From positions 496,001 through 560,000 of the forward strand of contig NHNW01000016.1 of assembly GCA_002786025.1 (NCBI GenBank): 64,000 nucleotides of DNA, in the 5' to 3' direction. Shown piece by piece: positions 33,721 through 44,762 of the stretch. The position numbers were made by a program, and so were the translations under genes. The notes under the pieces are model-generated. The model did not search any database. It was given only the letters and a program-made list of their open reading frames with translations, and was not told the origin of the DNA. This DNA is from Zasmidium citrigriseum (Eukaryota; Ascomycota; Dothideomycetes; Mycosphaerellales; Mycosphaerellaceae). Positions within the stretch are counted from its first letter, which is position 1; the number at the start of each line of letters is the position of its first letter.

Positions 33721-34000
33721 TTTGTGGATGCCGAAAAGGTGGTGGCTTGGATCTGAAATCTCAAGTTACCTTGTCATTGTCTCACAAGGGAGGAGAACGC
33801 AATAAGACAAAGCATGAGCCGCAAGCATCGTGATCCAAATCGCGTGCGTGTCCAGGGCTGCATCTAGGTAGATAGATAGAGACACTACTGTGTTCATGTT
33901 AACCCCTCCCCCGCTTCATATCATTCTCATTGGACAAACATCGCCATTAAGCAGCGCAGTGCGGTTTGGAAGTTTGGCAAGCCCTGGCGTCGATTCGCGA

Positions 34001-35728
34001 ATGGACTACTTTGTCCGACCGGTGGCACGATTCTTCGCCTCGCTCGCTCAACCGATCTACAATGCACCGTCGGAGATATCGAACGCGGAGTCCACTGTCG
34101 GGCGTGATGCCACGGTGGAGAATCAGCCAAGCAATGTCACTGCACATCTACCACCTAGAAGGCCGGACGTTTCGTCCTCTTTGAGTGACCCAGGCAAGTT
34201 TGTGGTTGCCTTGCAAAGAATCGCGGAGCTCTGGTACATCATTCGCTCTATGCAGACTGAGATTGACAATCTCGTGCATCGTATTCGATACAACTACGAA
34301 CAGTTGGATATGCTGTCTGTTACTGTAAGTCACAGTGAACGAAGTCGAAGAGAAGCACTGACGCGAAAGCAGTTACACCGAATAAGTCGAAGAACAAATG
34401 CCATCTTGGAGCAGGAGATGAAGTCGACAGAATCTAAAATCAGAGAACATGAATCGACTTTGCGGGGTGAAGATGGATTGATCGCCAGGCTGGAAAAAGC
34501 AGAGGTCAAAAAGAGGCGCACAACGATATCAGCGCAGACTCTATTTCGGAGCATTTTTCAATCTAGCCAAGCGATCATTGAGGCACAACGAGAGAAGGAC
34601 ACAGCTCCCCAGATGACTATCGATCTCCAGACTCCATTTTGGCTAACGCTGATCAACGTAAGAGAATGCGCCCTCCGACTCACGAGGGAAGAGGACAGAT
34701 ACACTGCACTTCTTCGGACGTGGTTGAACCTAAGCAGTGAACTGAGAGCTGCAAAGAGGCATGGCGATGGCCACAACGACATGCAGGAGATCACGAACCT
34801 TGAAGAAGCGGAAAGGACAGCAGCGAATGAATTCAAACAGTGCGAGGGGACAATAAAACTACTTCGCAAAAATCAGGAGGCAAGGCAATGGGCCTGGGTG
34901 CGTTTAGATGTTGTTCCTGCTCTTTACGGAAGCAATCTGCTAAATACCACGTTGATACCCTTATCCGTGGTAGTGCCGCCGCCGGCTTCATCAGTGGCAG
35001 ATGTATCACCAATTGCAAAAGCTCATGAGCAAGGGACTGCTCAGAACAATGACACATTGTTGAGCGCAGCCCAGCGAGACTACGTTCGCCTGCGTGATCG
35101 GCATCACAAGATTGCGGATGAATTGCGAGCAGTGCCACAAAGGTATCGCGAAGGTCTTTCGAACTATGTGTACATCTACGAACGTGTAAGGCCGGAAGAC
35201 TTCGACAAGGTCTTCAAGAATTTCAGGGGGGAGAACTACGAGCAGATATGTGAACGGGGGAGACGAGTAAGCCAGAAGAGGGCCAGAGAAATGGAGGAAG
35301 CGAGGGATCGAGTCATCGCCGCCGGTCAGGAAGTGCCCCTGAGTCCCACGCTCGACAGCGATGACACAGGCCCAGACGATAATCTCCGTCGACGAGTGCG
35401 TAGGTACCAAAGGGATGTGGCTCGGGGAAGAGAGCATCACACAGCTCCGCGCACAAGTCCGTTGATTCGAACCAGCAGCTCCGTGCGGGATCGACGTAGC
35501 GACAGGAGCCCAAAGGCAAGCGCACGGGCGGATGAAATGAAGAGGAAATGGCATCCAAAACAAGAAGCTTTACGGACTGAGGCGATGAAGGAGTATAGGA
35601 GGCGGAACTTTCTGACTTGGCAAAGACGAATGAAATATCCGAAGAGGGGTGGTAAGCTAAGAAGTCCAACTCAGGATGCCCAAGCGGAGCAGTTGGAGCG
35701 GTTTAGAAGGTTTAGAGATGAGCCTTAG
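34001..35728 (+). CDS. coiled-coil tandem-family protein, copy 2
   Basis: Exons 34001-34324 and 34373-35728 give 559 residues. The 48-bp intron (gtaagt...gcag) is a multiple of three and open in frame, but its position matches the first intron of copies 1 and 3. The N-terminus is MDYFVRPVARFFASL. The motif SDPGKFVVALQRIAEL lies at about 61-76. A long helical region, NLLNTTLIPLSVV at about 285-300, RRVRRYQRDVARG at about 450-465, then EMKRKWHPKQEALRTEAMKE and LRSPTQD end the protein. The second intron of copies 1 and 3 is absent here. This copy is the likely source of the downstream pseudogene. Confidence 0.74.
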   Translation: MDYFVRPVARFFASLAQPIYNAPSEISNAESTVGRDATVENQPSNVTAHLPPRRPDVSSSLSDPGKFVVALQRIAELWYIIRSMQTEIDNLVHRIRYNYEQLDMLSVTVSHSERSRREALTRKQLHRISRRTNAILEQEMKSTESKIREHESTLRGEDGLIARLEKAEVKKRRTTISAQTLFRSIFQSSQAIIEAQREKDTAPQMTIDLQTPFWLTLINVRECALRLTREEDRYTALLRTWLNLSSELRAAKRHGDGHNDMQEITNLEEAERTAANEFKQCEGTIKLLRKNQEARQWAWVRLDVVPALYGSNLLNTTLIPLSVVVPPPASSVADVSPIAKAHEQGTAQNNDTLLSAAQRDYVRLRDRHHKIADELRAVPQRYREGLSNYVYIYERVRPEDFDKVFKNFRGENYEQICERGRRVSQKRAREMEEARDRVIAAGQEVPLSPTLDSDDTGPDDNLRRRVRRYQRDVARGREHHTAPRTSPLIRTSSSVRDRRSDRSPKASARADEMKRKWHPKQEALRTEAMKEYRRRNFLTWQRRMKYPKRGGKLRSPTQDAQAEQLERFRRFRDEP

Positions 35729-36308
35729 TATTCGCAATGAGAGACTGGCATGAGTTCCTGCCCAGTCTCGTTCTCAATATCTGCCTGTAGCCGGAGATGT
35801 CTGCTCGCTCGTTTGAACGTGTCAATAATCGAATCTTGGCCCCGAAGGTCTGATTCTCGGTGCTGATACCCGACGCGGCCTGACTTTTGAGATGTGCTCT
35901 CCGACAGATGGCCGATCTGCAAGCATTGGGACGACGGTGAGCGGATGAGCCCGAAGAAACGAGACGCCAGGAATGATCTCAACTTCAACAAGTTCATGGC
36001 GTTTACACATGAGAGGTATCGAATTGATTATTGTACAGTGTCGGAGCTCGTGCACATTGAGAACTAGGTTGACAATGCTGCTCGAAAAGTTTTGTTGCGT
36101 AAAGGGTTGTTTCTTTCGTCGCTGGACTGGTAGTCTTACATTGAACAAAGGAGCGGCTGCAAACGGCAGCCTGGTCACACCATTCCGAAATTCCTCGACT
36201 TTTCTCGTCTCCTCCACCGAAGAATCGTGTCTACGATGCCTGTCGGTCGGGTCATTATCAAGAAGGCTCTTAACCCAGTATTGGATCTATGCATACGGGA
36301 TACCTGAT
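35729..36308. other. intergenic between coiled-coil copies 2 and 3
   Basis: The frame of copy 3 is open further upstream, but residues before the ATG at 36309 show no family similarity. No other feature is seen. Confidence 0.45.
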
Positions 36309-38078
36309 ATGGCGTTTCTATTCCGGCACTTGACTGACCTCTTCTCATTCAACCGCACTCCGGCGCCTCCAGCTCTTGATGACAGGAACTCCTCGCTTGA
36401 TTCTCGCTCGAACGTAAGTGAGCATGAGCTCAGTCTCGACGAGCCCAAGAACAGTGGCTCAAGACCTCCCAAGTCGCACTCATCCACTTCCGCCCGGGCA
36501 GACCGCCGAGGACCAAAGCCCCGACACGCCCGAACCACACTTGTCACTTCGAGAAAGAGATCACATGCGCTGTCGCCACAACATAGCAGGAGTTACTTCA
36601 GAGATCCCGACAGCTTTGTGGCGGCGCTTCGTAGGGCTGCTGAGCTCTGGGTAGTCAGAGACAGCCTGGACTCGGAAATCGAGCGGCTGAATGCAAACAT
36701 CTTGTTCTACCAGGTCACGCTTGATCACAGATCTGCGGAAGTACGTGAGAGCAGCCACATACCACATCTGCCAGCGGAGCTGACATGACTACGTAGTTGA
36801 AGCGACTTCGCCAGAGATCTCGACCCGAGCCAGAGTTAGCAGCTCGAATTGAAGACCTTCAAACGCTCGTAGCAGAGCTTGAGGAGAGATTAGAAGGCGA
36901 TGAGGGCTTGCACCAGAGCCTAGAAAGCGCGGAAATGAAGATACGAGAGGCGCGGACGAATGAAGATCTCTTGTTCCGAAAGATTTTTCAGTCTGGACAG
37001 AAGTTCATCAATGAGAGACGTCTATCAGGCAGGATCGGGGGGTTAAGAGTTACCGAAGAGTTCTGTGCCGACTTCATCTACACCTCAGAAGGTATGCGAC
37101 GAAGTAATATGAAAGATGGGCATACTTAGAGACTGACTTCAACTTGCAGGCGCACAGAAGCTCAAGCGTACGATAGAACGGTACCATGCTGCCGAAAGAG
37201 AGTACCGGGATGCGGATAAGAGGTTCAGGACAACGCAACACATAGACTCAAGCCCTGAACATCGCCAATTGAAGAAGGCGAAGCTCGACGCCGGAGTGTA
37301 TCAAAGGAGAGCAAAGCGGCTCAAAGAAGTGCAAGAAAAGATTGAGAAACATCAACGCGAGGCGCTGGTAAAGGATCGAGTCATTCCCGCTCTGTCGGCA
37401 TCGGGGCTTCTGGACACTGTACTCATACCGCCATCCGTTGCATCTCCGGCACACGCCTCGTCGGGCGCTAGCCTGTCGCCGTTAAACAAGGCTCCCGCGG
37501 CAAATGCTCCCCAGCCTGAGGCCGCTCGCCAGCTTCTCGCGGATTTTGATCGCTGTCAAAAGCAACATCAGCAGTACATCAACGAGCTGGAAACTTTCAA
37601 GAAGGACTACAACAGCGACCTCATTAAGTATCTAGCAACATACACAGACGCAACCGTCGAGGACTTCCAAGAAATGTCCTTCGAAATGTGGACTCTTACT
37701 TACGAGGAGGTGTGTGATCACATGAACGGCAGCGTGCAGTCCTCTCGTCAAAGGCTCGAAAGTGCAATTGATCGGCTTATAGCAGCAGGTTTGCCACTGC
37801 CAACAATAATACCACCCGAAGACGAGCTCCCGAACTTCACCGAGAAGGCAAGACGACGGGTCAGGAAATATCTAAGAGGCGTCGCAAGAGGCAACGAACG
37901 CTCCTATGCTCGAGAGTCACCCCTGTTGCCATCGGGCAGTCCGTTTCGCAGTCAACGAACCGACAACTCCGGCGATTCAGCTCGAGTGGCGTTGATTAGA
38001 GAATACGAGCCGAAGAGGGACGTCATGCGGGCGGAGGCTGAGAAAGAGAGGAGACAGAGGAAACGAGACCTGGACTAA
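36309..38078 (+). CDS. coiled-coil tandem-family protein, copy 3
   Basis: Exons 36309-36740, 36797-37091 and 37150-38078 (introns 56 and 58 bp) join to 551 residues. The N-terminus MAFLFRHLTDLFSFN parallels copy 1. The family motif RDPDSFVAALRRAAEL is at about 97-112. Exon 2 encodes a coiled coil and FRKIFQSGQKFINERR. Exon 3 holds SVASPAHASSGASLSP, YLATYTDATVEDFQ, RRRVRKYLRGVARGNERSYA, LLPSGSPFRSQR and LIREYEPKRDVMRAEA, all shared with copy 1. The terminal LRSPTQD block of copies 1 and 2 is missing because of an earlier stop. Function unknown. Confidence 0.76.
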
Positions 38079-38526
38079 TCGCTTGAAGTGTGGATGTACG
38101 ATCTGCGGAAAGGGGCAAGGGTGAATGGCGCTTCTACGAACACTCACGATCGTAATTTCATATCGACGCCATTGAATCGCCCCATGGTTTTTAGTAAAGT
38201 CGATTCACGATCATACGAAGAATACAAGAAGGGCTCGTCATGTCTCCCTTTCTACAATTATCTGCAAGCCTGTCCGAAGAGAGGCGAATCACTCGCGCCT
38301 ACGCAAAAGAATCAGAGCATATGCCTATCTGACTCATGTAGACAACTTGCAAGCTCCTTGTTGCAGCCCCTTGTGTAAAGTGTACCAAAACGGCACAGGA
38401 ACGGAGCAAAGAGATGTCGCAAACGACAACCCGTAATCTTGCGAAGCAGCGCGCATCTACAATCGAACCGACCTAGCAGCGAACTTGGAGCACAGGATTG
38501 ATATTCCGATCTGCGAGACGTTGCCC
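38079..38526. other. intergenic before the pseudogene copy
   Basis: No supportable feature is seen. Confidence 0.45.
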
Positions 38527-39322
38527 ATGGCGTGGCTCTTGCAGCTATTTTCAAGATATTTCGAAACAGTCCCGACGCCTACACCCATTGACCTAGTTTC
38601 AGAAACACCAAGCCCTTCCATCGCATCATCCATAGACGCACCCGTCCACTCATCACGATCTCACGATGCGTCGGCTGCCAGAACTAAGGTTGAAGATCAA
38701 TCTGACACTAAAATCGCATCAAGAAGTGTCGCGAGTCGACAATCGCCCTAAAGAATGATCAAACAGCAAACAGCAAGCCTTTAGACTTCGTCAACCCAGC
38801 ACAGTTCGTCGCTGCATTACAACGAGCCGCAGAACTTTGGTCGATAATCGAGCATACGGAAGCGGAAATCAAGGACTTGTATACGTCCATGCAGCAATGC
38901 CTCCTCACCATCACGAACGAGAGCGTTGATGTAAGTAGACCAGATACTAGATGAGGTAACATCTAACGTCTCATCTCGCAGCTAGACCGAGCGTCTCCCA
39001 AAGCCAACGCCTCCCTACAGCCGAATCTCGAAGCTGCCAGACTCGCGATCAAGGAAGCAAGACGCTGGATCGATACGCACGAGAAGTTCAGTCTGTGATC
39101 GTCGAAGTAATGCATCGGTAGTAGACCCTTTCAAAGAGTGGAGAGCGGAAATGAAGAAGAAGTGGCATCCCCAGCAAGAAGCCCTTCGTCTGGGCGTGAT
39201 GAAAGAGTATCGGAAGAGAAACGAGCAAAGGCGTTGGGAGTACTCGAAGAGACGATTCCCGTTGCGAAGTACCACGCAAGACGCAACTTAAAAAGTTTAG
39301 GAGGTTTAGAGAAGATCCATAA
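38527..39322 (+). pseudogene. coiled-coil family copy 4, internally deleted and frameshifted
   Basis: It starts with MAWLLQLFSRYFE, then hits TAA after SRQSP. The family motif resumes in another frame (NPAQFVAALQRAAELW). A typical intron (gtaagt...tcgcag, about 38932-38982) follows, then a short helix. The sequence then jumps, in another frame, to a C-terminal block (DRRSNASVV, EMKKKWHPQQEALR) that matches copy 2. About 300 residues of the middle are missing. The last bases still encode FRREDP-like residues before a TAA at 39320-39322, where copy 2 has FRRFRDEP. It is clearly a dead copy of the copy-2 type. Confidence 0.75.
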
Positions 39323-39354
39323 GAGTCAACATACACCAGAACGCGGCAATTCAA

Positions 39355-40242
39355 CTACAACTCCGGGCTCTCCTCAAAATCACAACTCCTCGCCACCCCT
39401 TCAAGAGCAGCCACATCCCCCCTGAGCATTTCCATCTTCCCCTCCAACCGTCCCAAAAACTCCCTTCCCAGCGGCAATCTCAAGTATCCCTGCATCCCAC
39501 CCTTCGGCCACCCTTCCCCTTTACCCCCATCGATCGCCTCCACAATCCTCCGCGCACACTTCTCGGGATCGAGACCTTGTTTCCCGTCCATGGCTCGAAT
39601 AGCTTGCATGACGAAGTCCGCGGGGGTGTTTTCGTAGTGCGAGGATAAGGGGGAGGCGGACATCCGCGCAGGATCCATGAAACTCGTCCGAATCCCGCCG
39701 GGCTGGATGATCAAGACCCTTATGTTGAAGGGCGCGAGTTCACCGGCAAGGGCTTCGGCGGCGCCTTCCAGGGCGTGTTTGGCGGCGGAGTAGAAGGTCA
39801 GAGCTGGTTGTCCCGTAATCGCCTCCGCGCTCGAGATATTCACTACCATCCCGCCGCCTTGCGCGCGGAAATGTGGGATGAGGACTTTGGTTGCGAGGAT
39901 GGGACCCCAAAACAACGTCTCGACCAATTTTCTCGACTCCTCCACATCGCAATCTTCGAGCGGTCCGCCGTAGCCGTAGCCGGCGTTATTTATCAGCACA
40001 TCGATCCGGCCGAAGATGGGGATGCAAGCCAAGAGGTCCTGGGCGAGAGTTGGAGAGGTTACGTCTAGGGGGATGACTTTGCAGTTGTCGTCTTTTTCGA
40101 GGGTGGTGATGAGGGTAGGGTTGGCGGAGGGGTTACGCATTGTGGCGAGGACTTTGTGGCCTGAGGCGAGGGCGGCGTGGGTTAGGGCGAGGCCTAGGCC
40201 GGAGGAGGCGCCTGTTATGAGGAGGACTTTGGGGGTGGACAT
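39355..40242 (-). CDS. short-chain dehydrogenase/reductase (classical SDR)
   Basis: A single exon of 295 residues. TGASSGLG (10-17) is the nucleotide-binding motif, NNAG (85-88) the structural motif, NISS (about 135-138) holds the catalytic Ser, and YSAAK (151-155) holds the Tyr/Lys pair. PGGIRTSF follows, as is usual. The length and C-terminal extension fit fungal oxidoreductases of the 1-acyldihydroxyacetone-phosphate-reductase-like or retinol-dehydrogenase-like group. The substrate cannot be told from sequence. The basic residue after the first strand (TMRNPS) suggests NADP(H). It is convergent with the pseudogene, 32 bp away. Confidence 0.88.
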   Translation of the reverse strand: MSTPKVLLITGASSGLGLALTHAALASGHKVLATMRNPSANPTLITTLEKDDNCKVIPLDVTSPTLAQDLLACIPIFGRIDVLINNAGYGYGGPLEDCDVEESRKLVETLFWGPILATKVLIPHFRAQGGGMVVNISSAEAITGQPALTFYSAAKHALEGAAEALAGELAPFNIRVLIIQPGGIRTSFMDPARMSASPLSSHYENTPADFVMQAIRAMDGKQGLDPEKCARRIVEAIDGGKGEGWPKGGMQGYLRLPLGREFLGRLEGKMEMLRGDVAALEGVARSCDFEESPEL

Positions 40243-40650
40243 GTTCCTTGGTGGGTTGGTTGCTTAGCGATCATCACCGGCAAGAAACCACCGTTGAAGA
40301 ACGACTTCGTCGCACAGAAGTCTTGCCCTAGATATCGCCATAGCAGCTGACAGCGGTATCCGTGGAACGCGAGAATGCGAGCAATCCTTCAGGCTGTGGG
40401 CGGGCCGAACGTTCTGCCGAGTCGGCTTCATTAGTTGGGGAGGCCTCGGTAGAGACATCGAGAGCGTTTGCTGAGATCTTTAGGTGTTGTGATCGCTGCC
40501 TCGTTGCGACGTTGGTTTGAACGATACTAACAAGTCTCGGGAGTCTCAGCCAGGGAAGTTTTGTTGGGCCACGGGCTTCATACCAGGTCTTCAATTGATA
40601 CAGATCGTTTCTCGTTCCTCGCCTGTTCAGTACTTCCTGATACTGCCCAC
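40243..40650. other. intergenic
   Basis: No feature is seen between the SDR start and the PRP17 stop codon. Confidence 0.5.
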
Positions 40651-42159
40651 CTAATCCCAATACTTGACAACACCATTCAAGTCACCAGTAACCACTTTAC
40701 TGCTCTCCCTCGGATGCCACGCCACACTCACCACCGCACCGTCACTCGCCTTGATCTTGTGCCACATCTTGCACGTCTTCCAATCCCAGAAGCACACAAA
40801 ACCTCCAGAGTCACCACTGCATACAATGCCTCCATCAGGCGAGACATCGACGTCAATAGCATATCCAGCGTTGTTGTGTCCTCGGAAGTCTTTCTTGCGG
40901 TTCTGCCGGATCTTCTCGCCGGTGTTGTAGACTTTGATGGTGTTGTCGCTGCTCTGGAGCAGAACGCTGTTTTTGGCGGGGTGGGCGGCGGACTTGACCA
41001 TGGGGAACATGTAAGGTTCGGCGATAAATTTGATGGGGACGGGGATGTTGTATTCCCAGGCGCGGAGGGATTTATCATCGGAGGTGGTGACGAAGCGGCG
41101 GTTTTCGTCGCAGAAGGTGATGGTGTTGACGGGACCCAAGTGGTGGTCGTACTCTTGGACGGGGTTCTTCTTGTCGCCGTCGGGCGGGAGTCGGGTGTCG
41201 AATTGCACGATCTTGTTGTCGTGCATGCCCGCGAGGAACTCTTTGCCGGAGGGATCGTCTGGTTGCCATCGCACGACGTGAGGGGTACTACCGGTGGAAT
41301 ATCGTCCGAGGCAGGATCCTGTTTCTGTATCCCACACCTTCATTTGGCGGTCGTACGAGGCAGTGAGGAAGCGGGTGCCATCTGGGGAGTAGTCGATGTC
41401 GACGACGGATTTCGTGTGGCCTGAGTAGGAGCGTAGTAGTTCCCGATCGTGGTAGACATCCCACAATTTCACCTTGCCGTCCGCACCAGCACTGAGTAAT
41501 AAGTGACCAGACGAAGGGAAGAATTTGAGGGAGGTGAGAGATTTTTCGTGCGCACTTTTCGCTTGCTGGCCCTTGAAGGTGTGGATCAGCTTCTTGGGGT
41601 GGTAGCACTTCAAGTTGAGATTCTCGAAGTCGCCGACCAGGTCCACGTCTAGGTCCTGAGGTACGTGCATGTAGGTCCGGCCCTGGTAGTCGTACTGCTG
41701 GCTGCCCTCGAACACGCTGCTCTCCTTCTCCGTGCCCACTTCATCGTACGCCGTGCCCTTCAGGCCTCCACGTGTAGGATTAGCCACCAGCGCATCCTCC
41801 TCGTATACCACCTCCTCCTCACCGCTCTCGTCATCCGTCACCTCCACCTCGACCTCCTCGCCGCTGTCGCTGTCGATCCTCCGCTCGTCATATTTGGCCC
41901 ACGGGCCCTTGTATGCGCCGGCTCCATAGACCACACTGCTGTCACCCTTCGTCTCACGCTTCCGCTTTTTTCCCGCTGCCTGCTGCTTCTGCACGTCGCG
42001 ATGAAGATTTCGAAAGCTCTGCTCTGATATGGCGATTTCCTCAGCGTATCCGGTGGGCACTTTGCCCTTGGTCGAGGTCTTGAACGGCTTGTCGCTGACC
42101 AGGTCGGCGGATCGAGTCGGCGGCGCATTCGCACCGTTGCGCGCGGGGACGAGCGACAT
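40651..42159 (-). CDS. PRP17: pre-mRNA splicing factor Prp17/Cdc40
   Basis: A single exon of 502 residues. The N-terminal region has the conserved GPWAKYDERR block (about 85-95) and an acidic stretch. A short motif, QGRTYMHVPQDLDVD, precedes seven WD40 repeats from about 195 to the end (SAGADGKVKLWD, TASYDRQMKVWD, VVTGDLNGVVKYWD and others). Prp17 acts in the second catalytic step of splicing. The order of motifs and the terminal VKYWD fit the family. It shares a 206-bp promoter interval with mitochondrial EF-G. Confidence 0.93.
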   Translation of the reverse strand: MSLVPARNGANAPPTRSADLVSDKPFKTSTKGKVPTGYAEEIAISEQSFRNLHRDVQKQQAAGKKRKRETKGDSSVVYGAGAYKGPWAKYDERRIDSDSGEEVEVEVTDDESGEEEVVYEEDALVANPTRGGLKGTAYDEVGTEKESSVFEGSQQYDYQGRTYMHVPQDLDVDLVGDFENLNLKCYHPKKLIHTFKGQQAKSAHEKSLTSLKFFPSSGHLLLSAGADGKVKLWDVYHDRELLRSYSGHTKSVVDIDYSPDGTRFLTASYDRQMKVWDTETGSCLGRYSTGSTPHVVRWQPDDPSGKEFLAGMHDNKIVQFDTRLPPDGDKKNPVQEYDHHLGPVNTITFCDENRRFVTTSDDKSLRAWEYNIPVPIKFIAEPYMFPMVKSAAHPAKNSVLLQSSDNTIKVYNTGEKIRQNRKKDFRGHNNAGYAIDVDVSPDGGIVCSGDSGGFVCFWDWKTCKMWHKIKASDGAVVSVAWHPRESSKVVTGDLNGVVKYWD

Positions 42160-42365
42160 GGTGCTGCTGGAGGATGAGAATGTGGTGGTGGAGGGTGTTG
42201 ATATCGCGACTTACCTGCATTCTATAATTGAAGATTCACTGAAGCTTGCACGTGATCCCCCGCGGCGAGCGTCCGAATCGGGACAGTCTCCAACAAAAAG
42301 TTGACGAGCGCTCGATTGCTCGATTGACTTGACTTCAATCAAATCCATTCATTCGCTCCATCAAA
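42160..42365. promoter_or_regulatory. bidirectional promoter, PRP17 / mitochondrial EF-G
   Basis: 206 bp lie between the divergent start codons. A ctcgattgctcgattgact direct repeat sits at about 42311-42329. No known factor site is recognised. Confidence 0.4.
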
Positions 42366-44762
42366 ATGCGCGGGCACGCTCTGGTCCGCACGAGCCTGCG
42401 GACGGCGGCCTTTCGCCGTGCCAATGCCAGTGGATGCGGTCGGAGGGCATTCACGGCTGCAGCGCTCCCTATTGCTCGACGATCCATCAAAGGCCAGAAC
42501 CACAACAGAATAGCGAACGTATCGCGGAGATGGAACGCCACCGCAGCTGCTGTCCAAGAAGCCGCCGTTCACGATCCTACATCCCTCTCGCAAGAGGCCA
42601 TCGTCGAAAGCCTGGACCCGAAAGAGGCAGCACGCTTGGACAAGGTGCGGAATATCGGTATTGCGGCGCATATCGATTCAGGAAAGACGACAGCAACCGA
42701 AAGAGTCTTATTCTATACCGGCCGAATCAAGGATATTCATGAAGTCAGAGGCAGGGATGCTGTGGGCGCAAAGATGGACAGCATGGACCTCGAGAGGGAA
42801 AAGGGCATCACCATTCAGTCAGCAGCGACTTTTTGCGATTGGGTCAAGAAGACGCCAGATCCTGTCACCGGACAGTTGAAAGACGAGAAGTATCATATCA
42901 ATTTGATTGATACCCCTGGACATATCGATTTCACCATTGAGGTTGAGAGAGCGCTGCGAGTGCTGGATGGAGCTGTCATGATTCTGTGCGCCGTCAGTGG
43001 TGTGCAGAGTCAGACAGTTACCGTGGATCGCCAGATGAAGCGGTACAATGTTCCCAGGATATCTTTCGTCAACAAGATGGACCGTGCTGGAGCCAATCCC
43101 TGGAAAGCTGTTGACGGTATCAGCCAAAAGCTGAGGTTGCCCGCTGCAGCAGTACAAATACCTATCGGTGTGGAAGATGAGTTTAAGGGTGTGGTGGACT
43201 TGATCAGGATGAAGGCAATCTACTCGGAAGGCTACAAGGGCGAGGAGGTCCGAGAGGATGAGGTTCCAGCAGATTTGAAAGAACTCGCCCAAGAGAAGAG
43301 GAATCTCTTGATCGAGACCCTGGCCGATGTGGATGAGGAGATTGCGAATATCTTCCTGGAGGAGCAGACTCCATCAATCGATCAGATCAAGGCTGCCATC
43401 CGCCGTGCCACCATCTCGCTCAAGTTCACGCCTGTTCTCATGGGATCTGCGCTGGCCGACAAGGCCGTACAGCCCATGCTGGATGCCGTGGTCGACTACC
43501 TGCCAAATCCATCCGAGGTTGAGAACTTGGCCCTGGACCGCAAGCGAGAGGAAGCCCCAGTCAAACTCGTCTCGTACAACTCCTTACCCTTCGTTGGTCT
43601 CGCTTTCAAGCTGGAAGAATCAAACTTCGGCCAGCTCACCTACGTCCGTGTCTACCAGGGCTCGCTTCGCAAGGGACAAAACGTCTTCAACGCTCGAACT
43701 GGTCAGAAGGTCAAGATTCCACGTATCGTACGGATGCACTCCAACGAGATGGAGGAAGTGCAGGAGATTGGCGCTGGAGAAATTTGTGCCGTCTTTGGCG
43801 TGGACTGCGCATCTGGAGACACATTCACCGAGGGTGGCCTGGGCTACTCTATGACGAGTATGTTCGTGCCTGATCCTGTCATTTCGCTCTCCATCAAGCC
43901 CAAGAACACCAAGGACACTCCAAACTTCAGCAAGGCTATCTCTCGTTTCCAGCGAGAGGATCCCACTTTCAGAGTCCACGTCGATACCGAATCCGGCGAG
44001 AGCATCATCAGTGGTATGGGTGAGCTTCACCTGGATATCTACGTCGAGCGCATGAAGCGTGAGTACAAGGTCGAGGTTGTTACCGGCCAACCCCAAGTCG
44101 CCTACCGCGAGACCCTCCAACAACACGTACCCTTCGACCACCTCCTCAAGAAGCAGACCGGAGGTGCCGGTGACTACGCCCGTGTCGTCGGCTACATCGA
44201 GCCAACCGGCCAACTCGGCGACAACAAATTCGAATCCCAAATCGTCGGCGGCACCATCTCGGAAAAATACCTCTTCGCCTGCGACAAAGGCTTCCAAGAA
44301 TCTTGCAAAACCGGTCCCCTCCTCGGCCACCGCGTCCTCGGCGCCAGCATGGTCATCAACGACGGCGCAACGCACATGACGGATTCCAGCGAAATGGCCT
44401 TCAAAAACGCCACCCAACAAGCCTTCCGCAAGGCCTTCCTCGCCGCCCAACCGCAAGTCCTCGAGCCCCTGATGAAAACCACCATCACCGCCCCCAACGA
44501 ATTCCAGGGCAATGTCGTCGGACTCATGAATAAGCGTAACGCTGTCATCAACGATACAGAGATTGGCCCTGAGGAGTTTACGCTGCAGGCGGATTGTTCG
44601 CTTAATGGGATGTTTGGTTTCAGTTCTCAGTTGAGGGCCGCGACGCAGGGGAAGGGCGAGTTTTCGATGGAGTTTTCGCATTATGCGCCCGCGCCTATGC
44701 AATTGCAGAAGGAGTTGATTGCGAAGCATGAGAAGGAGCGGGCGGAGAAGAATAAGAAGTAG
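42366..44762 (+). CDS. MEF1: mitochondrial elongation factor G
   Basis: A single exon of 798 residues. The first 60 residues are Arg/Ala/Ser-rich without acids, a mitochondrial targeting peptide. G1 is AHIDSGKTT (101-109), the switch motif [14 protein letters not shown] follows, G3 is DTPGH (182-186) and G4 is NKMD (236-239). Domains II-V continue to the C-terminus, with [14 protein letters not shown] and [10 protein letters not shown]. It catalyses translocation on mitochondrial ribosomes. Length fits Mef1 rather than the recycling factor Mef2. An in-frame open stretch follows the TAG stop (see findings). Confidence 0.95.
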   Translation: MRGHALVRTSLRTAAFRRANASGCGRRAFTAAALPIARRSIKGQNHNRIANVSRRWNATAAAVQEAAVHDPTSLSQEAIVESLDPKEAARLDKVRNIGIAAHIDSGKTTATERVLFYTGRIKDIHEVRGRDAVGAKMDSMDLEREKGITIQSAATFCDWVKKTPDPVTGQLKDEKYHINLIDTPGHIDFTIEVERALRVLDGAVMILCAVSGVQSQTVTVDRQMKRYNVPRISFVNKMDRAGANPWKAVDGISQKLRLPAAAVQIPIGVEDEFKGVVDLIRMKAIYSEGYKGEEVREDEVPADLKELAQEKRNLLIETLADVDEEIANIFLEEQTPSIDQIKAAIRRATISLKFTPVLMGSALADKAVQPMLDAVVDYLPNPSEVENLALDRKREEAPVKLVSYNSLPFVGLAFKLEESNFGQLTYVRVYQGSLRKGQNVFNARTGQKVKIPRIVRMHSNEMEEVQEIGAGEICAVFGVDCASGDTFTEGGLGYSMTSMFVPDPVISLSIKPKNTKDTPNFSKAISRFQREDPTFRVHVDTESGESIISGMGELHLDIYVERMKREYKVEVVTGQPQVAYRETLQQHVPFDHLLKKQTGGAGDYARVVGYIEPTGQLGDNKFESQIVGGTISEKYLFACDKGFQESCKTGPLLGHRVLGASMVINDGATHMTDSSEMAFKNATQQAFRKAFLAAQPQVLEPLMKTTITAPNEFQGNVVGLMNKRNAVINDTEIGPEEFTLQADCSLNGMFGFSSQLRAATQGKGEFSMEFSHYAPAPMQLQKELIAKHEKERAEKNKK

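Noticed and set aside
33890..34000. Upstream extension of coiled-coil copy 2
   Set aside because: Open in frame, but with no family similarity. The ATG at 34001 aligns with the N-termini of copies 1 and 3.
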